A program made the position numbers and the translations under genes. This document shows, piece after piece, positions 9,801-16,736 of a DNA stretch of 64,000 nucleotides; position 1 is the first letter of the stretch, and each line of letters begins with the position of its first letter. Origin of the DNA: Limnovirga sp038203525 (GTDB lineage Bacteria > Bacteroidota > Bacteroidia > Chitinophagales > Chitinophagaceae); the NCBI GenBank assembly GCA_038203525.1, contig JBBRDW010000011.1, positions 1-64,000 of the forward strand, read 5' to 3'. Under the pieces are notes generated by a model that saw nothing but the letters and a program-made list of their open reading frames with translations, searched no databases and was not told the DNA's origin.

Positions 9801-10202
9801 AATAATTACAGTTTTACAGGCAAGGAAAAAATACAGGGCTTTACTGTTTTTGCCTACAACGGCATGAACGTGATGATTATGCCAAATGGAGAAGGTTCAA
9901 TCGGTATTGACAGCCTTGATCTTTCAGGTGTGCACTCCATTAACATTACGAGTGGGTGGCAGGATGTACCGCAGTTTGGTTTCGATTTTGAAGCAAGGCT
10001 CGATGGCGCAGACGGTAAACTGCTCGGTAAAGGGAGCATGCCCGCACCAAAGAAAGATCAAAAAGGAGGCATGGCACATTTACCAATAGAAGCGGTAACA
10101 GATGGTAATTTTCACAGCGTTTATATTAAGTATACCCCGAATAATTCAAAGGGGACCGCCGTACAGGGTGGAATTATAAGTTTGCAATTCAACGCAAAAT
10201 AA
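6804..10202 (+). CDS. ThuA / PQQ-type sugar dehydrogenase / PKD / cytochrome c lipoprotein
   Basis: This 1132-residue multidomain lipoprotein has a signal peptide with putative lipidated Cys19 (LYFSC). Domains in order: a ThuA-like domain (about 26-241; FSKTAQFRHTSIP, GGGYVGVHAATDTEYDW, GGRAFYTELGH), a beta-propeller of the PQQ-dependent glucose/sorbosone dehydrogenase type (about 255-700; MGLCKDPNF, NDLRGKINRI, MGNRNPYRISVD), a PKD domain (about 710-800; YVWDLGNGT), a haem c domain with C874-x-x-C877-H878, and a C-terminal beta-sandwich resembling CBM6-like modules (about 970-1132). The haem could accept electrons from sugar oxidation at the propeller. Such fusions are frequent in Bacteroidota glycan metabolism. 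A family 1 element separates it from the dehydrogenase upstream. Substrate is unknown. Confidence 0.85.
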   Translation: MKKFQLLLLAAIIILYFSCSNSKNGKPLVLVFSKTAQFRHTSIPAGIAAIQKLGAENGFEVEATENADEFNEDSLKKYAAVIFLSTTGDVLDYKQEAAFERFIQAGGGYVGVHAATDTEYDWGWYGRLVGAYFNGHPEQQDAKFIIKDKNFAATKFFTDTVWQRKDELYNFKKINPDIHVLITIDESSYKGGTNGAFHPMSWYHDYDGGRAFYTELGHTDESYTEPNYLKHLLGGIEYAIGDNKPLEYSKATSELPPAEERFTKTQLSMGEFFEPTEMTILPNFDVMIVQRRGQILLYSNEKKNVKQVGLLNVYWRTATPGVNAEEGLMGLCKDPNFAKNNWVYMYYSPADSAVNRLSRFTLKNDTIDLATEISILEVKSQRNICCHTGGSIAFGPDGLLYFSAGDNSTPFNEPGVKYVNSGFGPMNDLPGHQQYDARRSSGNTNDLRGKINRIKVNDDGTYSIPDGNLFPKGTDKTRPEIYVMGNRNPYRISVDQKNSFLYWGEVGPDADSDSLDTRGSRGYDEVNQARKAGYFGWPLFVGNNFPYREFDYATGKSGPAYDPAKPINNSRNNTGLTELPPAQPAFIWYPYAASADFPEVGSGGRNAMAGPVYYTDMFPKETRLPDYYNGKLLIYDWIRGWIKAVTMLPNGDFDKMEPFFPNIKVNSLIDMEVGPDGKLYLLEYGTGWFSKNPDAGLFRIDYNPGNMAPQVSELQVDKTSGNLPFAIKASVTAKDPEKDKLTYVWDLGNGTSKETTEPALDYSYTGAGDFKVSVTVKDAQGAYTKSDAIAVYAGNEEPVVSLSITSGNKSFYMPGVPVNYKVEVKDNDTAKVDPANLYISAEYMQGYDNAASAMGHQKGAAAVSGKSLMLSLDCKSCHKEAEKSVGPAFIAVAAKYAKDPNANSYLSQKIISGGGGVWGDVAMAAHPTLAENDVQQIVSWILTLGNNTTVKKSLPQEGSVTPSASEKPNSILVLAASYTDKGGTNIKALTGTNSIALRSNNYSFTGKEKIQGFTVFAYNGMNVMIMPNGEGSIGIDSLDLSGVHSINITSGWQDVPQFGFDFEARLDGADGKLLGKGSMPAPKKDQKGGMAHLPIEAVTDGNFHSVYIKYTPNNSKGTAVQGGIISLQFNAK

Positions 10203-10223
10203 AGTACCTGGAATTTGCTATTA

Positions 10224-10294
10224 GCCCGACAAAAAATTCATTGTGCGTCTTGGTTGCAGCTTGCCCTGCTCTAAGCGGTGGTCGCACTCTTATC
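10224..10294. repeat. Family 1 left arm with nested 23-nt hairpin
   Basis: The core reads GGTTGC (10253-10258), then an insert at about 10258-10280, then GTCGCACTCTTATC (10281-10294). The insert is the reverse complement of those at 5177 and 20547, but its stem is CTGCT/AGCGG instead of CCGCC/GGCGG. The changed bases still pair. Confidence 0.7.
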
Positions 10295-10361
10295 CTTTAA
10301 GAAAGAATTGCACAACAAATCAAATGCCCGCTATAGTAACAACGCCATAATCAGACAAAAG

Positions 10362-10392
10362 AAAAGCAGCAGTATTATATATTGCTGCTTTT
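10362..10392. terminator. Bidirectional terminator between convergent genes
   Basis: AAAAGCAGCA (10362-10371) pairs with TGCTGCTTTT (10383-10392), with an A-rich left flank and a T-rich right flank. It lies between the convergent genes ending at 10202 and 10375 and overlaps the last codons of the minus-strand gene. Confidence 0.75.
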
Positions 10393-10755
10393 TCTTTTTA
10401 CATAAACCCAGTCAATTACGAGTATCGTAATTAAAATAACCAAGCCGAAAAATTCCCTGGTTTCTTCTATCCACGGCTTTTCCGCCTTCATTGTTCCGGC
10501 AATATTTTCTTCGTTGTGCAGGTTTATCCAGTCGAGCAAACCATTGGCATCAAAAACTTTATAGGTTGCATATGCTGCATACAAAACTATTCCAAGCATA
10601 TATAATTTAGGATAAAATTTTAGTTTAGAAGCCTGCCAGCAAAGTACCGAAGTGTAAAGGTAAATCGGCATCCAGAGATACGGGTCGGGATCGTTGTATT
10701 GCAACGCTGCAAAGAGAAAAAATGTAAAACAGAAAAAAATATTGAAAATTTTCAT
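10375..10755 (-). CDS. TMEM220-family small membrane protein
   Basis: The 126-residue protein has about four transmembrane segments (3-19, 28-44, 50-66, 102-120). The motif LQYNDPDPYLWMPIY at 19-33 is characteristic of the transmembrane 220 (TMEM220) family, a small family of unknown function shared by bacteria and animals. The gene stands alone on the minus strand between a convergent sugar-oxidising lipoprotein gene and atpC. A bidirectional terminator overlaps its 3' end. Nothing in the sequence indicates a function. Confidence 0.75.
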   Translation of the reverse strand: MKIFNIFFCFTFFLFAALQYNDPDPYLWMPIYLYTSVLCWQASKLKFYPKLYMLGIVLYAAYATYKVFDANGLLDWINLHNEENIAGTMKAEKPWIEETREFFGLVILITILVIDWVYVKRKSSNI

Positions 10756-10821
10756 GGCAGGTTATTTAGATAAAGTTATATAAATTGAAAACACGCCCTT
10801 CAGCTCAAATATAATCTGAAC

Positions 10822-10873
10822 GCACAAGAGTGCGACGCAAGTACAGCCAAATTCATATTCAATTGCCGGGCAC
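10822..10873. repeat. Family 1 single right arm (Y end)
   Basis: GCACAAGAGTGCGACGCAA (10822-10840) is followed by a Y-type end (GTACAGCCAAATTCATATTC) and the terminus TTGCCGGGCACAAAAA. No left arm was found upstream, so this copy is solo. Confidence 0.8.
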
Positions 10874-10902
10874 AAAAAAACCCACAACTTTCATTGCGGG
10901 CT
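10874..10902 (-). terminator. atpC terminator
   Basis: CCCACA (10881-10886) pairs with TGCGGG (10895-10900), with one G-U pair on the minus strand. A run of seven As at 10874-10880 becomes the U-tract for minus-strand transcripts, 25 nt after the atpC stop. Confidence 0.65.
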
Positions 10903-10926
10903 TTAATAAATTTACCAAACGAAAAC

Positions 10927-11178
10927 TTAGAGCGCCGTTGCACCTTCAACCAATACCGTTACCTTGTTTTGTAATACTTCAACAAAGCCACTCTGTATGC
11001 TGTAGTTTTCAATACTACTCTTATCGATCAATATTTTGAGGTTCCCTTTACCCAAAGCACTTACCAGAGGGGCATGTTTATCAAGCACTTCGAACTGGCC
11101 GGATATACCTGGCAACTGAACGCCGTACACATCTCCACTGTATATTTTTTTCTCTGGTGTTAATATTTCTAATGTCAT
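10927..11178 (-). CDS. atpC: F1Fo ATP synthase epsilon subunit
   Basis: The 83-residue protein (MTLEILTPEKK...) is the N-terminal beta-sandwich domain of the ATP synthase epsilon subunit: GVQLPGISGQFEVLDKHAP is the family signature. It belongs to the central stalk and lacks the C-terminal two-helix inhibitory domain of E. coli AtpC (about 138 residues), as is usual in Bacteroidota. The frame stays open to 11220, but the extra residues (FQTLPRWGRWRGF) are a translation of a family 2 palindromic repeat, so the ATG at 11178 is the proper start. It sits downstream of atpD with about 160 bp holding two family 2 repeats between them. Confidence 0.93.
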   Translation of the reverse strand: MTLEILTPEKKIYSGDVYGVQLPGISGQFEVLDKHAPLVSALGKGNLKILIDKSSIENYSIQSGFVEVLQNKVTVLVEGATAL

Positions 11179-11182
11179 AAAG

Positions 11183-11210
11183 CCCCTCCATCTCCCCCAG
11201 CGGGGGAGGG
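11183..11210. repeat. Family 2 GC-rich palindromic repeat
   Basis: CCCCTCCATCTCCCCCAGCG and then GGGGAGGG lies immediately upstream of the atpC start. It has the two C-rich blocks and one G-rich block seen in the arginine cluster copies. Confidence 0.75.
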
Positions 11211-11308
11211 TTTGAAACACGCTGACTGATTTTGAAAGTCACCGTATTTTATTTTTTAAATGATGAATAAAGAACCAAAAAAAAAACCTGTTATCGTCCA
11301 TCATATAC

Positions 11309-11338
11309 TTCCCTTTTGGGGAGGTTAGGTGGTGCTAC
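11309..11338. repeat. Family 2 GC-rich palindromic repeat
   Basis: CTTCCCTTTTGGGGAGG and TTAGGTGGTGC abut the atpD stop at 11341. This copy is in the opposite orientation to the one at 11183, so the atpD-atpC gap is flanked by two copies. Confidence 0.7.
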
Positions 11339-11340
11339 TT

Positions 11341-12843
11341 TTATCCCTGTGCTGCAGCCAATAATTTCTTTCCTTTTTCAATGGCATCGTCAATTGTACC
11401 AACCAAGTTGAATGCCGCCTCAGGATACTCATCCACTTCGCCATCCATGATCATGTTAAAGCCTTTAATGGTATCGTTGATATCTACAAAAATGCCTTTT
11501 AAACCCGTGAACTGCTCTGCCACAAAGAAAGGCTGGCTAAGAAAACGCTGTACACGGCGTGCACGGCTTACCGTTAATTTATCTTCATCGCTCAATTCAT
11601 CCATACCAAGGATGGCGATGATATCCTGCAATTCTTTATAACGCTGTAAAATCAGTTTTACGCGGTTAGCACAATCGTAATGCACATCACCAACGATCAA
11701 CGGAGTAAGAATACGGCTGGTAGAATCCAGTGGATCCACCGCAGGATAAATACCAAGATCGGATATTTTACGGCTTAATACAGTTGTTGCATCGAGATGG
11801 GCAAATGTTGTTGCGGGAGCCGGATCGGTCAAGTCATCCGCAGGCACATAAACCGCCTGTACCGAAGTGATGGAACCGTTCTTTGTAGAAGTAATACGCT
11901 CCTGCATTAAACCCATTTCCGTGGCAAGTGTTGGCTGATACCCCACTGCACTTGGCATACGTCCAAGCAACGCTGATACCTCAGAACCTGCTTGTGTAAA
12001 ACGAAAGATATTATCTACGAAGAACAAAATGTCTTTTCCTTTTCCGGTGCCATCGCCATCACGGAAATATTCGGCGATTGTTAGTCCGCTCAAAGCCACA
12101 CGTGCACGTGCTCCCGGAGGTTCGTTCATCTGGCCGAATACGAAAGTTGCCTGCGATTCTTTCAAACCTTCCATGTCAACTTTACTCAAATCCCATCCAC
12201 CTTCTTCCATGCTGTGTTTAAAAGCATCACCGTATTTCATAATGCCGGCTTCAATCATTTCACGCAACAGATCGTTTCCCTCACGGGTTCTTTCCCCTAC
12301 ACCAGCGAATACTGACAAACCACCATAACCTTTTGCGATGTTATTGATCAGTTCCTGGATCAATACGGTTTTACCAACACCCGCACCGCCAAACAAACCG
12401 ATCTTACCACCTTTTGCATAAGGCTCAATAAGGTCAATTACTTTAATACCAGTATATAATATTTCTGTAGCGGTACTAAGATTTTCAAACAATGGAGGCA
12501 AAGCGTGTATTGGGCGGCCATTTACTTTGCTTACCTGTGGCAGACCATCAATTGCATCGCCGGTTACATTAAAGAGACGGCCGTAGATCGCTTCGCCGGT
12601 TGGCATTGCAATGGCGATACCTGTATCAATAACTTCCATGCCGCGCATAAGACCTTCCGTTCCATCCATTGCAATCGTGCGTACGCTGTCCTCACCGAGG
12701 TGTTGCTGTACTTCAAGAACCAATTTATCTCCGTTATCCCTTCTCAGTTCCAACGCATTATAGATTTCGGGAAGGTTGCCATTAGTAAACTGAACGTCAA
12801 CTACCGCACCAATGATCTGTTTTATTTTACCTTTAAAGGCCAT
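11341..12843 (-). CDS. atpD: F1Fo ATP synthase beta subunit
   Basis: The 500-residue catalytic beta subunit starts MAFKGKIKQIIGAVVDVQF. The ATG at 12843 matches the family N-terminus; an upstream in-frame ATG at 12870 adds nine unconserved residues. The Walker A motif is GGAGVGKTVL near 160, the beta-specific GERTREGNDL segment follows near 195, and the signature PAVDPLDSTS occurs near 350. It binds and makes ATP in the F1 head. Its only neighbour from the complex is atpC; the other subunits are not in this window, the usual Bacteroidota arrangement. Confidence 0.97.
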   Translation of the reverse strand: MAFKGKIKQIIGAVVDVQFTNGNLPEIYNALELRRDNGDKLVLEVQQHLGEDSVRTIAMDGTEGLMRGMEVIDTGIAIAMPTGEAIYGRLFNVTGDAIDGLPQVSKVNGRPIHALPPLFENLSTATEILYTGIKVIDLIEPYAKGGKIGLFGGAGVGKTVLIQELINNIAKGYGGLSVFAGVGERTREGNDLLREMIEAGIMKYGDAFKHSMEEGGWDLSKVDMEGLKESQATFVFGQMNEPPGARARVALSGLTIAEYFRDGDGTGKGKDILFFVDNIFRFTQAGSEVSALLGRMPSAVGYQPTLATEMGLMQERITSTKNGSITSVQAVYVPADDLTDPAPATTFAHLDATTVLSRKISDLGIYPAVDPLDSTSRILTPLIVGDVHYDCANRVKLILQRYKELQDIIAILGMDELSDEDKLTVSRARRVQRFLSQPFFVAEQFTGLKGIFVDINDTIKGFNMIMDGEVDEYPEAAFNLVGTIDDAIEKGKKLLAAAQG

Positions 12844-12930
12844 ATATAAAAGGTTTAAATTTTGCGGCAAAGGTAAGGGAACAGCTTTATAAATGTTTTG
12901 AAGTTAAGAGTTTGTAATTATTTTTTTTTA

Positions 12931-13104
12931 GCCCGGCAGTGATGCCTTGAATTGGGCTTTACTTGCGTCGCACGCTTATACGTTCTGTCCATCTGTGACC
13001 GGCAACCAACAACCTGTTTCCTTAACAGAGCAATGTTGAACATAGCTCTAAAAGTACAAGCGTACGACGCAAGAGGCGATGCCATGTAAAACAAATGCCT
13101 GGCC
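12931..13104. repeat. Family 1 element, complete (Y left, X right)
   Basis: The left end GCCCGGC (12931) leads to TTGCGTCGCACGCTTATAC (12963-12981). The right core GTACAAGCGTACGACGCAA (13054-13072) leads to the X end GGCGATGCCATGTAAAAC and GCCTGGCC. Both arms share the unusual G in ACGCTT/AAGCGT where other copies have ACTCTT/AAGAGT. Confidence 0.88.
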
Positions 13105-13130
13105 AAAAATTTTCTTTAAACTCCCAAAAA

Positions 13131-13161
13131 AATACCCGCTAACCAAAAGCCAGCGGGTATT
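13131..13161 (-). terminator. gldN terminator
   Basis: AATACCCGCT (13131-13140) pairs perfectly with AGCGGGTATT (13152-13161) around an 11-nt loop. The A-run just left of it gives a U-tract on the minus strand, 22 nt after the gldN stop, closing the gldKLMN operon. Confidence 0.8.
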
Positions 13162-13182
13162 ATAAATTTTCTTTATGTTAAA

Positions 13183-14292
13183 TCAATATGCCCAAAGATT
13201 CTGTTCGTAGTTAAAGATCTTCTCTTTTATTTTTTCGCCCTCGAGCAAACGATACATGGTATTGTTTGGATACAATGCGGACAATGGCTGATCTCCCGGA
13301 TTGTCAAAAGTAGATTTTACAATATAGCTGCTGAACATACGGGCTTCAAATAAATCTTCCCAACTCATTCTTGCTCCAAAATTCTTAGGGTTGTATACTT
13401 TTGCATTAGCCAAAATTGGCCTTGCATCGGGATAATACACCCACCAAATTGGACGGTAGCTGTTTGGAATAATTTCACCCGTAGAAAGCCTGTAGGGAAT
13501 TACCGGCGCTATACCCAATATTCTAACAAATAAGCGGCTGCTTTCTTTGTCGAAAATCCATTCTTCCTTTACTTGGAATTTGTAAATAGAATCAGGCTCA
13601 ATCGCTTTTGCCCGAACTTCATAGCCCACGGTATTTCCATCGCGGTCGAGCTTAGCAGAAGTATCAAACCCACTGCCAAATGCATTCATCGCAGCATCGG
13701 CAGTTATGGGAGTTGTAAATCGGTCATCATCGCCACTGAAAGCTGTTAATTTATTATCCTGAATTGCACGTAGTAAAATACTTATAAACCTTTGGTTGCC
13801 GTTATTCTCTTCTGCAGCATACCTGAATGGCAGATTTTGTTTTTCTCTTGCGTCTATTTCTCTCCAAACCCGCACCCGATATACAGCGTCGTCTTCTCTT
13901 ATATTTTCATAAGGTAGCGAAAATGAATCATTGCCCATTTGACCCGAAAAATTTGGATCTACTGCCATGTCATCGCGCTGTGTGTACTTAATATTGTCAA
14001 GCAAGCCATTTCCGGATCCTTTTATAACTGTAATTGGAAGGGATGTATCAATGTTAAGTTTTGAATTGGTGTTATTATTTAAATAAGCGGAGCCTCCGGG
14101 TTTTGTCGTATCGGTGCCTTGATTGGAATATGCGGATTTTGTATTACTCTGTGCTTGCGTGGTATTGTAAGCACTAACCGGAGCTTTAGGGCGGGCTTTA
14201 GGTTTAGTTACCTTTTTTTGAGCTAATACGGAGTCGGTGCAAGCAAGAACTAATGCTAAACAAAGAAACCATTTTAAATGTGCTGTTTTCAT
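13183..14292 (-). CDS. gldN: Gliding motility / type IX secretion protein GldN
   Basis: This 369-residue protein with a signal peptide (cleavage near LAQK) is the fourth gene of the gldKLMN block. After a low-complexity, Ser/Thr/Asn/Pro/Lys-rich linker (about 25-95) comes the conserved GldN/PorN domain (about 100-365) with DDAVYRVRVWREIDAREKQN, RPIWWVYYPDAR and SWEDLFEARMFSSYI. Known homologues form, with GldK, the periplasmic ring attached to the outer membrane in the type IX secretion system. The gene begins 12 nt after the gldM stop, so the two are surely cotranscribed, and a strong terminator follows. Two exported proteins in this window have T9SS-type C-terminal domains. Confidence 0.95.
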   Translation of the reverse strand: MKTAHLKWFLCLALVLACTDSVLAQKKVTKPKARPKAPVSAYNTTQAQSNTKSAYSNQGTDTTKPGGSAYLNNNTNSKLNIDTSLPITVIKGSGNGLLDNIKYTQRDDMAVDPNFSGQMGNDSFSLPYENIREDDAVYRVRVWREIDAREKQNLPFRYAAEENNGNQRFISILLRAIQDNKLTAFSGDDDRFTTPITADAAMNAFGSGFDTSAKLDRDGNTVGYEVRAKAIEPDSIYKFQVKEEWIFDKESSRLFVRILGIAPVIPYRLSTGEIIPNSYRPIWWVYYPDARPILANAKVYNPKNFGARMSWEDLFEARMFSSYIVKSTFDNPGDQPLSALYPNNTMYRLLEGEKIKEKIFNYEQNLWAY

Positions 14293-14304
14293 ATATTAAA
14301 TATT

Positions 14305-15840
14305 TTATGGCAGAAGATTGAAAACGATTGGTGGCAATGACCTTGAGCCACCAGGTCCGTTTGCCTTTATTTCATCTATGGTAATAGTGCTACCTGCTTT
14401 TGCTTTTTCAATAAGATCTTTTACAGAGTCGAAAGTATCTCCCGAAACCTGCCTGGCCTGCAAATTTGGGAAATTGGCTCCTGTACAAACAATCGTATAA
14501 CCGGTTATGTTGAACTTAACACCTTCAAAAACAAAATTTTCCAGTTCCGCTCTTACCCCAAACTGCGCTTTAAAGTCGTTTACTTTCATTGGCCCACCTT
14601 TACTTTTTCCTACTTTGGCAACGGGATCAGGCACAGGTTTTACCCTGAACTCGAATGTTTGTGGCTTTTGCTGACCGTCAATATTCAAAATTACAGTGGC
14701 AGTGCCAGGCCTTACAGGCTCTACAATATATTGACCAGGTTTATCGCCTTTGGTAAGTTTACCATTATCAATTGATGGATGTACTTTTTCATCGCCAACA
14801 TTTCCTCCGCTCACAGACAATGGGTTTTGCAATCCTATGTAAAGAACTTTAACCGCATCTGCACTTACACTTGCGCCGGTGGGAGAACCCACAACGTACT
14901 GAATGGGTACTGTTTTTATTTGAGGTTTACCATCCTGATCGGTGTAATTAATAGTTACTGTAACCGTTTTTGTACCCACTCCGTTTGCAATAAATTTTTG
15001 CCGGGCCAAACCATCTGGACCTATTGGGGAAGCAGCGCCATTAATGGATATTGAAGGCTTTTTTTCACTGTTAAAAGCACCAAGCCCTGCAGTGATTTCC
15101 ATTTCCTGCCCATCCATTAAATAAGTTGCACTTGATTGCACCAGTGGAATATAGGTGTCAAATCTTAATTCAACCTGCCCTACTTGCTTGTGACAAAATT
15201 CGACAACCTTATTTTCAGAGGTTTTTACATCATTTTGAAATTTGCTCAACATTGTTAGTGTTGCAACAGTAGGTGTCATTTGAAAATATGCAGCCTCCCA
15301 CGATTTATTAACTTTATTCTGCACTGCAGGCATACTTAAATCTATCGGAAGATTATCATTAAATTCTTTTGCAATTGTTGGGTCGATTGCTAATAACTGC
15401 TTGCGATAGTCCTCAAGCTTCTGGTACAATTGTTTTCCAAGGTTACCCTCAACCATCAACCTTGTAGAAACTTCAAGATTATCTTCCTTAAATGAAGAAT
15501 CACCATTTTTTTTCGGATCAAAATCAGCCGCAATCAAAATTGAATCTTTTACTTGCTGGATAAAATTATCAATAGATACAGTAAGCTGTTGCGCTGTTTG
15601 CGCCTTAGGATACCAGATTTGGGCCTTATCATGTGATACTGGATCTTTTAATTTATCCTGCAAAGAACTAATATATTGTGAAGTGGAAAGACCTACTACA
15701 ACACTACTCTTTTGCAAACTCGCATCCACTGTTTTAAAAGCTGTTAGTATTTCAGATGATACATTTAGTGCCAACAACGCAGTTAGAACCAAATACATTA
15801 TATTTATCATCTTCTGCCTCGGCTCCTTAGGTAATGCCAT
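14305..15840 (-). CDS. gldM: Gliding motility / type IX secretion protein GldM
   Basis: The 511-residue inner-membrane protein has one N-terminal transmembrane helix (about 11-32, MINIMYLVLTALLALNVSSE) and a long periplasmic part with four beta-rich domains (D1-D4 in structures of GldM). The segment PRQKMINIMYLVLTALLALN is diagnostic of GldM/PorM. With GldL it forms the proton-driven motor that powers type IX secretion and gliding; the periplasmic shaft reaches the GldK-GldN ring. It lies between gldL and gldN with short gaps. Length is close to F. johnsoniae GldM (about 513). Confidence 0.96.
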   Translation of the reverse strand: MALPKEPRQKMINIMYLVLTALLALNVSSEILTAFKTVDASLQKSSVVVGLSTSQYISSLQDKLKDPVSHDKAQIWYPKAQTAQQLTVSIDNFIQQVKDSILIAADFDPKKNGDSSFKEDNLEVSTRLMVEGNLGKQLYQKLEDYRKQLLAIDPTIAKEFNDNLPIDLSMPAVQNKVNKSWEAAYFQMTPTVATLTMLSKFQNDVKTSENKVVEFCHKQVGQVELRFDTYIPLVQSSATYLMDGQEMEITAGLGAFNSEKKPSISINGAASPIGPDGLARQKFIANGVGTKTVTVTINYTDQDGKPQIKTVPIQYVVGSPTGASVSADAVKVLYIGLQNPLSVSGGNVGDEKVHPSIDNGKLTKGDKPGQYIVEPVRPGTATVILNIDGQQKPQTFEFRVKPVPDPVAKVGKSKGGPMKVNDFKAQFGVRAELENFVFEGVKFNITGYTIVCTGANFPNLQARQVSGDTFDSVKDLIEKAKAGSTITIDEIKANGPGGSRSLPPIVFNLLP

Positions 15841-15897
15841 TCTATCTCAGTTTAAGATTGTTTTCTTTAAATTGTCAATAATGATAAATCTATTCGT

Positions 15898-16665
15898 TTA
15901 CTTAACCCCCTGCATGGCACCAATCATATTGCCATATATTTGGTTCAATTTGTTCAGGTTGCCTGCTAGAAGGGTGATTTGTTCCTTTGCTCTATTTGCA
16001 TCGTCTGCAGTATTAAGCATTGCTTTTGATGCTTCTGCAAGTTTGCCGTAAAATTGATTTAGAGACTTAAGATGGCTGTTACTTTCCTGTAGTTCAAGTT
16101 CATAGATCGTATTTAGGGAAGAAAGATTTTTAGTAAGCACCTGTACCTGTTCATGAAATAGTTTAGCACCCTCAGAGGCGTGGGTAAAAGAACTTGCAGA
16201 AGCTGCCGCTTTGGTATAAGCTTCTCCTATAGCACCCAGTGCTTTAGCAGCTTCTTTTGATTTTTGTGTATATTCACCAGTAGCTGCTACAGCATCGCCT
16301 ATTTCGCTCATTTTATCAACGGTACCACCAAGTTTTTGGAAGCCCGCACTTAATTTTGTTAAGCTTGTTGGCGTAATATCAGCCTCCTGTAACATTTTTT
16401 CCATCGATTTCAAAGCAGGATTAGCTGTCTGTAGTTGAGCACCAGCAATATTAACTTGGTGATCATCAATAGCTGGATAATAAAGGTAAAGTAGCCCATA
16501 ACCTAGAAATATTATAGACTCTGTTGTTAGTCCAATATATAACCAGGTATCAGCCGAAGCAGCATGTGTAATTTTCATGAGAGCACCGAATATCACTACT
16601 GCTGCCGCAATAGAAACAAGAACATCAAACCATTTACTTACTTTAGGAGGGATAGCAGCTGCCAT
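15898..16665 (-). CDS. gldL: Gliding motility / type IX secretion motor protein GldL
   Basis: The 255-residue protein has two N-terminal transmembrane helices (about 11-33 and 40-62) and a long C-terminal cytoplasmic region rich in Ala, Lys, Ser and Asn, probably helical/coiled coil. The glutamate at position 49 (IGLTTESIIF) coincides with the intramembrane Glu reported as essential for proton-driven rotation in F. johnsoniae GldL. It forms the pentameric stator around two GldM helices. The gene sits between gldK and gldM; gaps of about 60-70 bp suggest one transcript. Confidence 0.95.
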   Translation of the reverse strand: MAAAIPPKVSKWFDVLVSIAAAVVIFGALMKITHAASADTWLYIGLTTESIIFLGYGLLYLYYPAIDDHQVNIAGAQLQTANPALKSMEKMLQEADITPTSLTKLSAGFQKLGGTVDKMSEIGDAVAATGEYTQKSKEAAKALGAIGEAYTKAAASASSFTHASEGAKLFHEQVQVLTKNLSSLNTIYELELQESNSHLKSLNQFYGKLAEASKAMLNTADDANRAKEQITLLAGNLNKLNQIYGNMIGAMQGVK

Positions 16666-16736
16666 ACGTATAGTTTATTTTTTATTTATATTTAGGAGAA
16701 TGAAGAATCAGAAATTTTGCACAGGTATTTTAAAAT

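Noticed and set aside
10927..11220. 97-residue version of AtpC
   Set aside because: The extra N-terminal residues translate a family 2 palindrome; the conserved protein starts at 11178.
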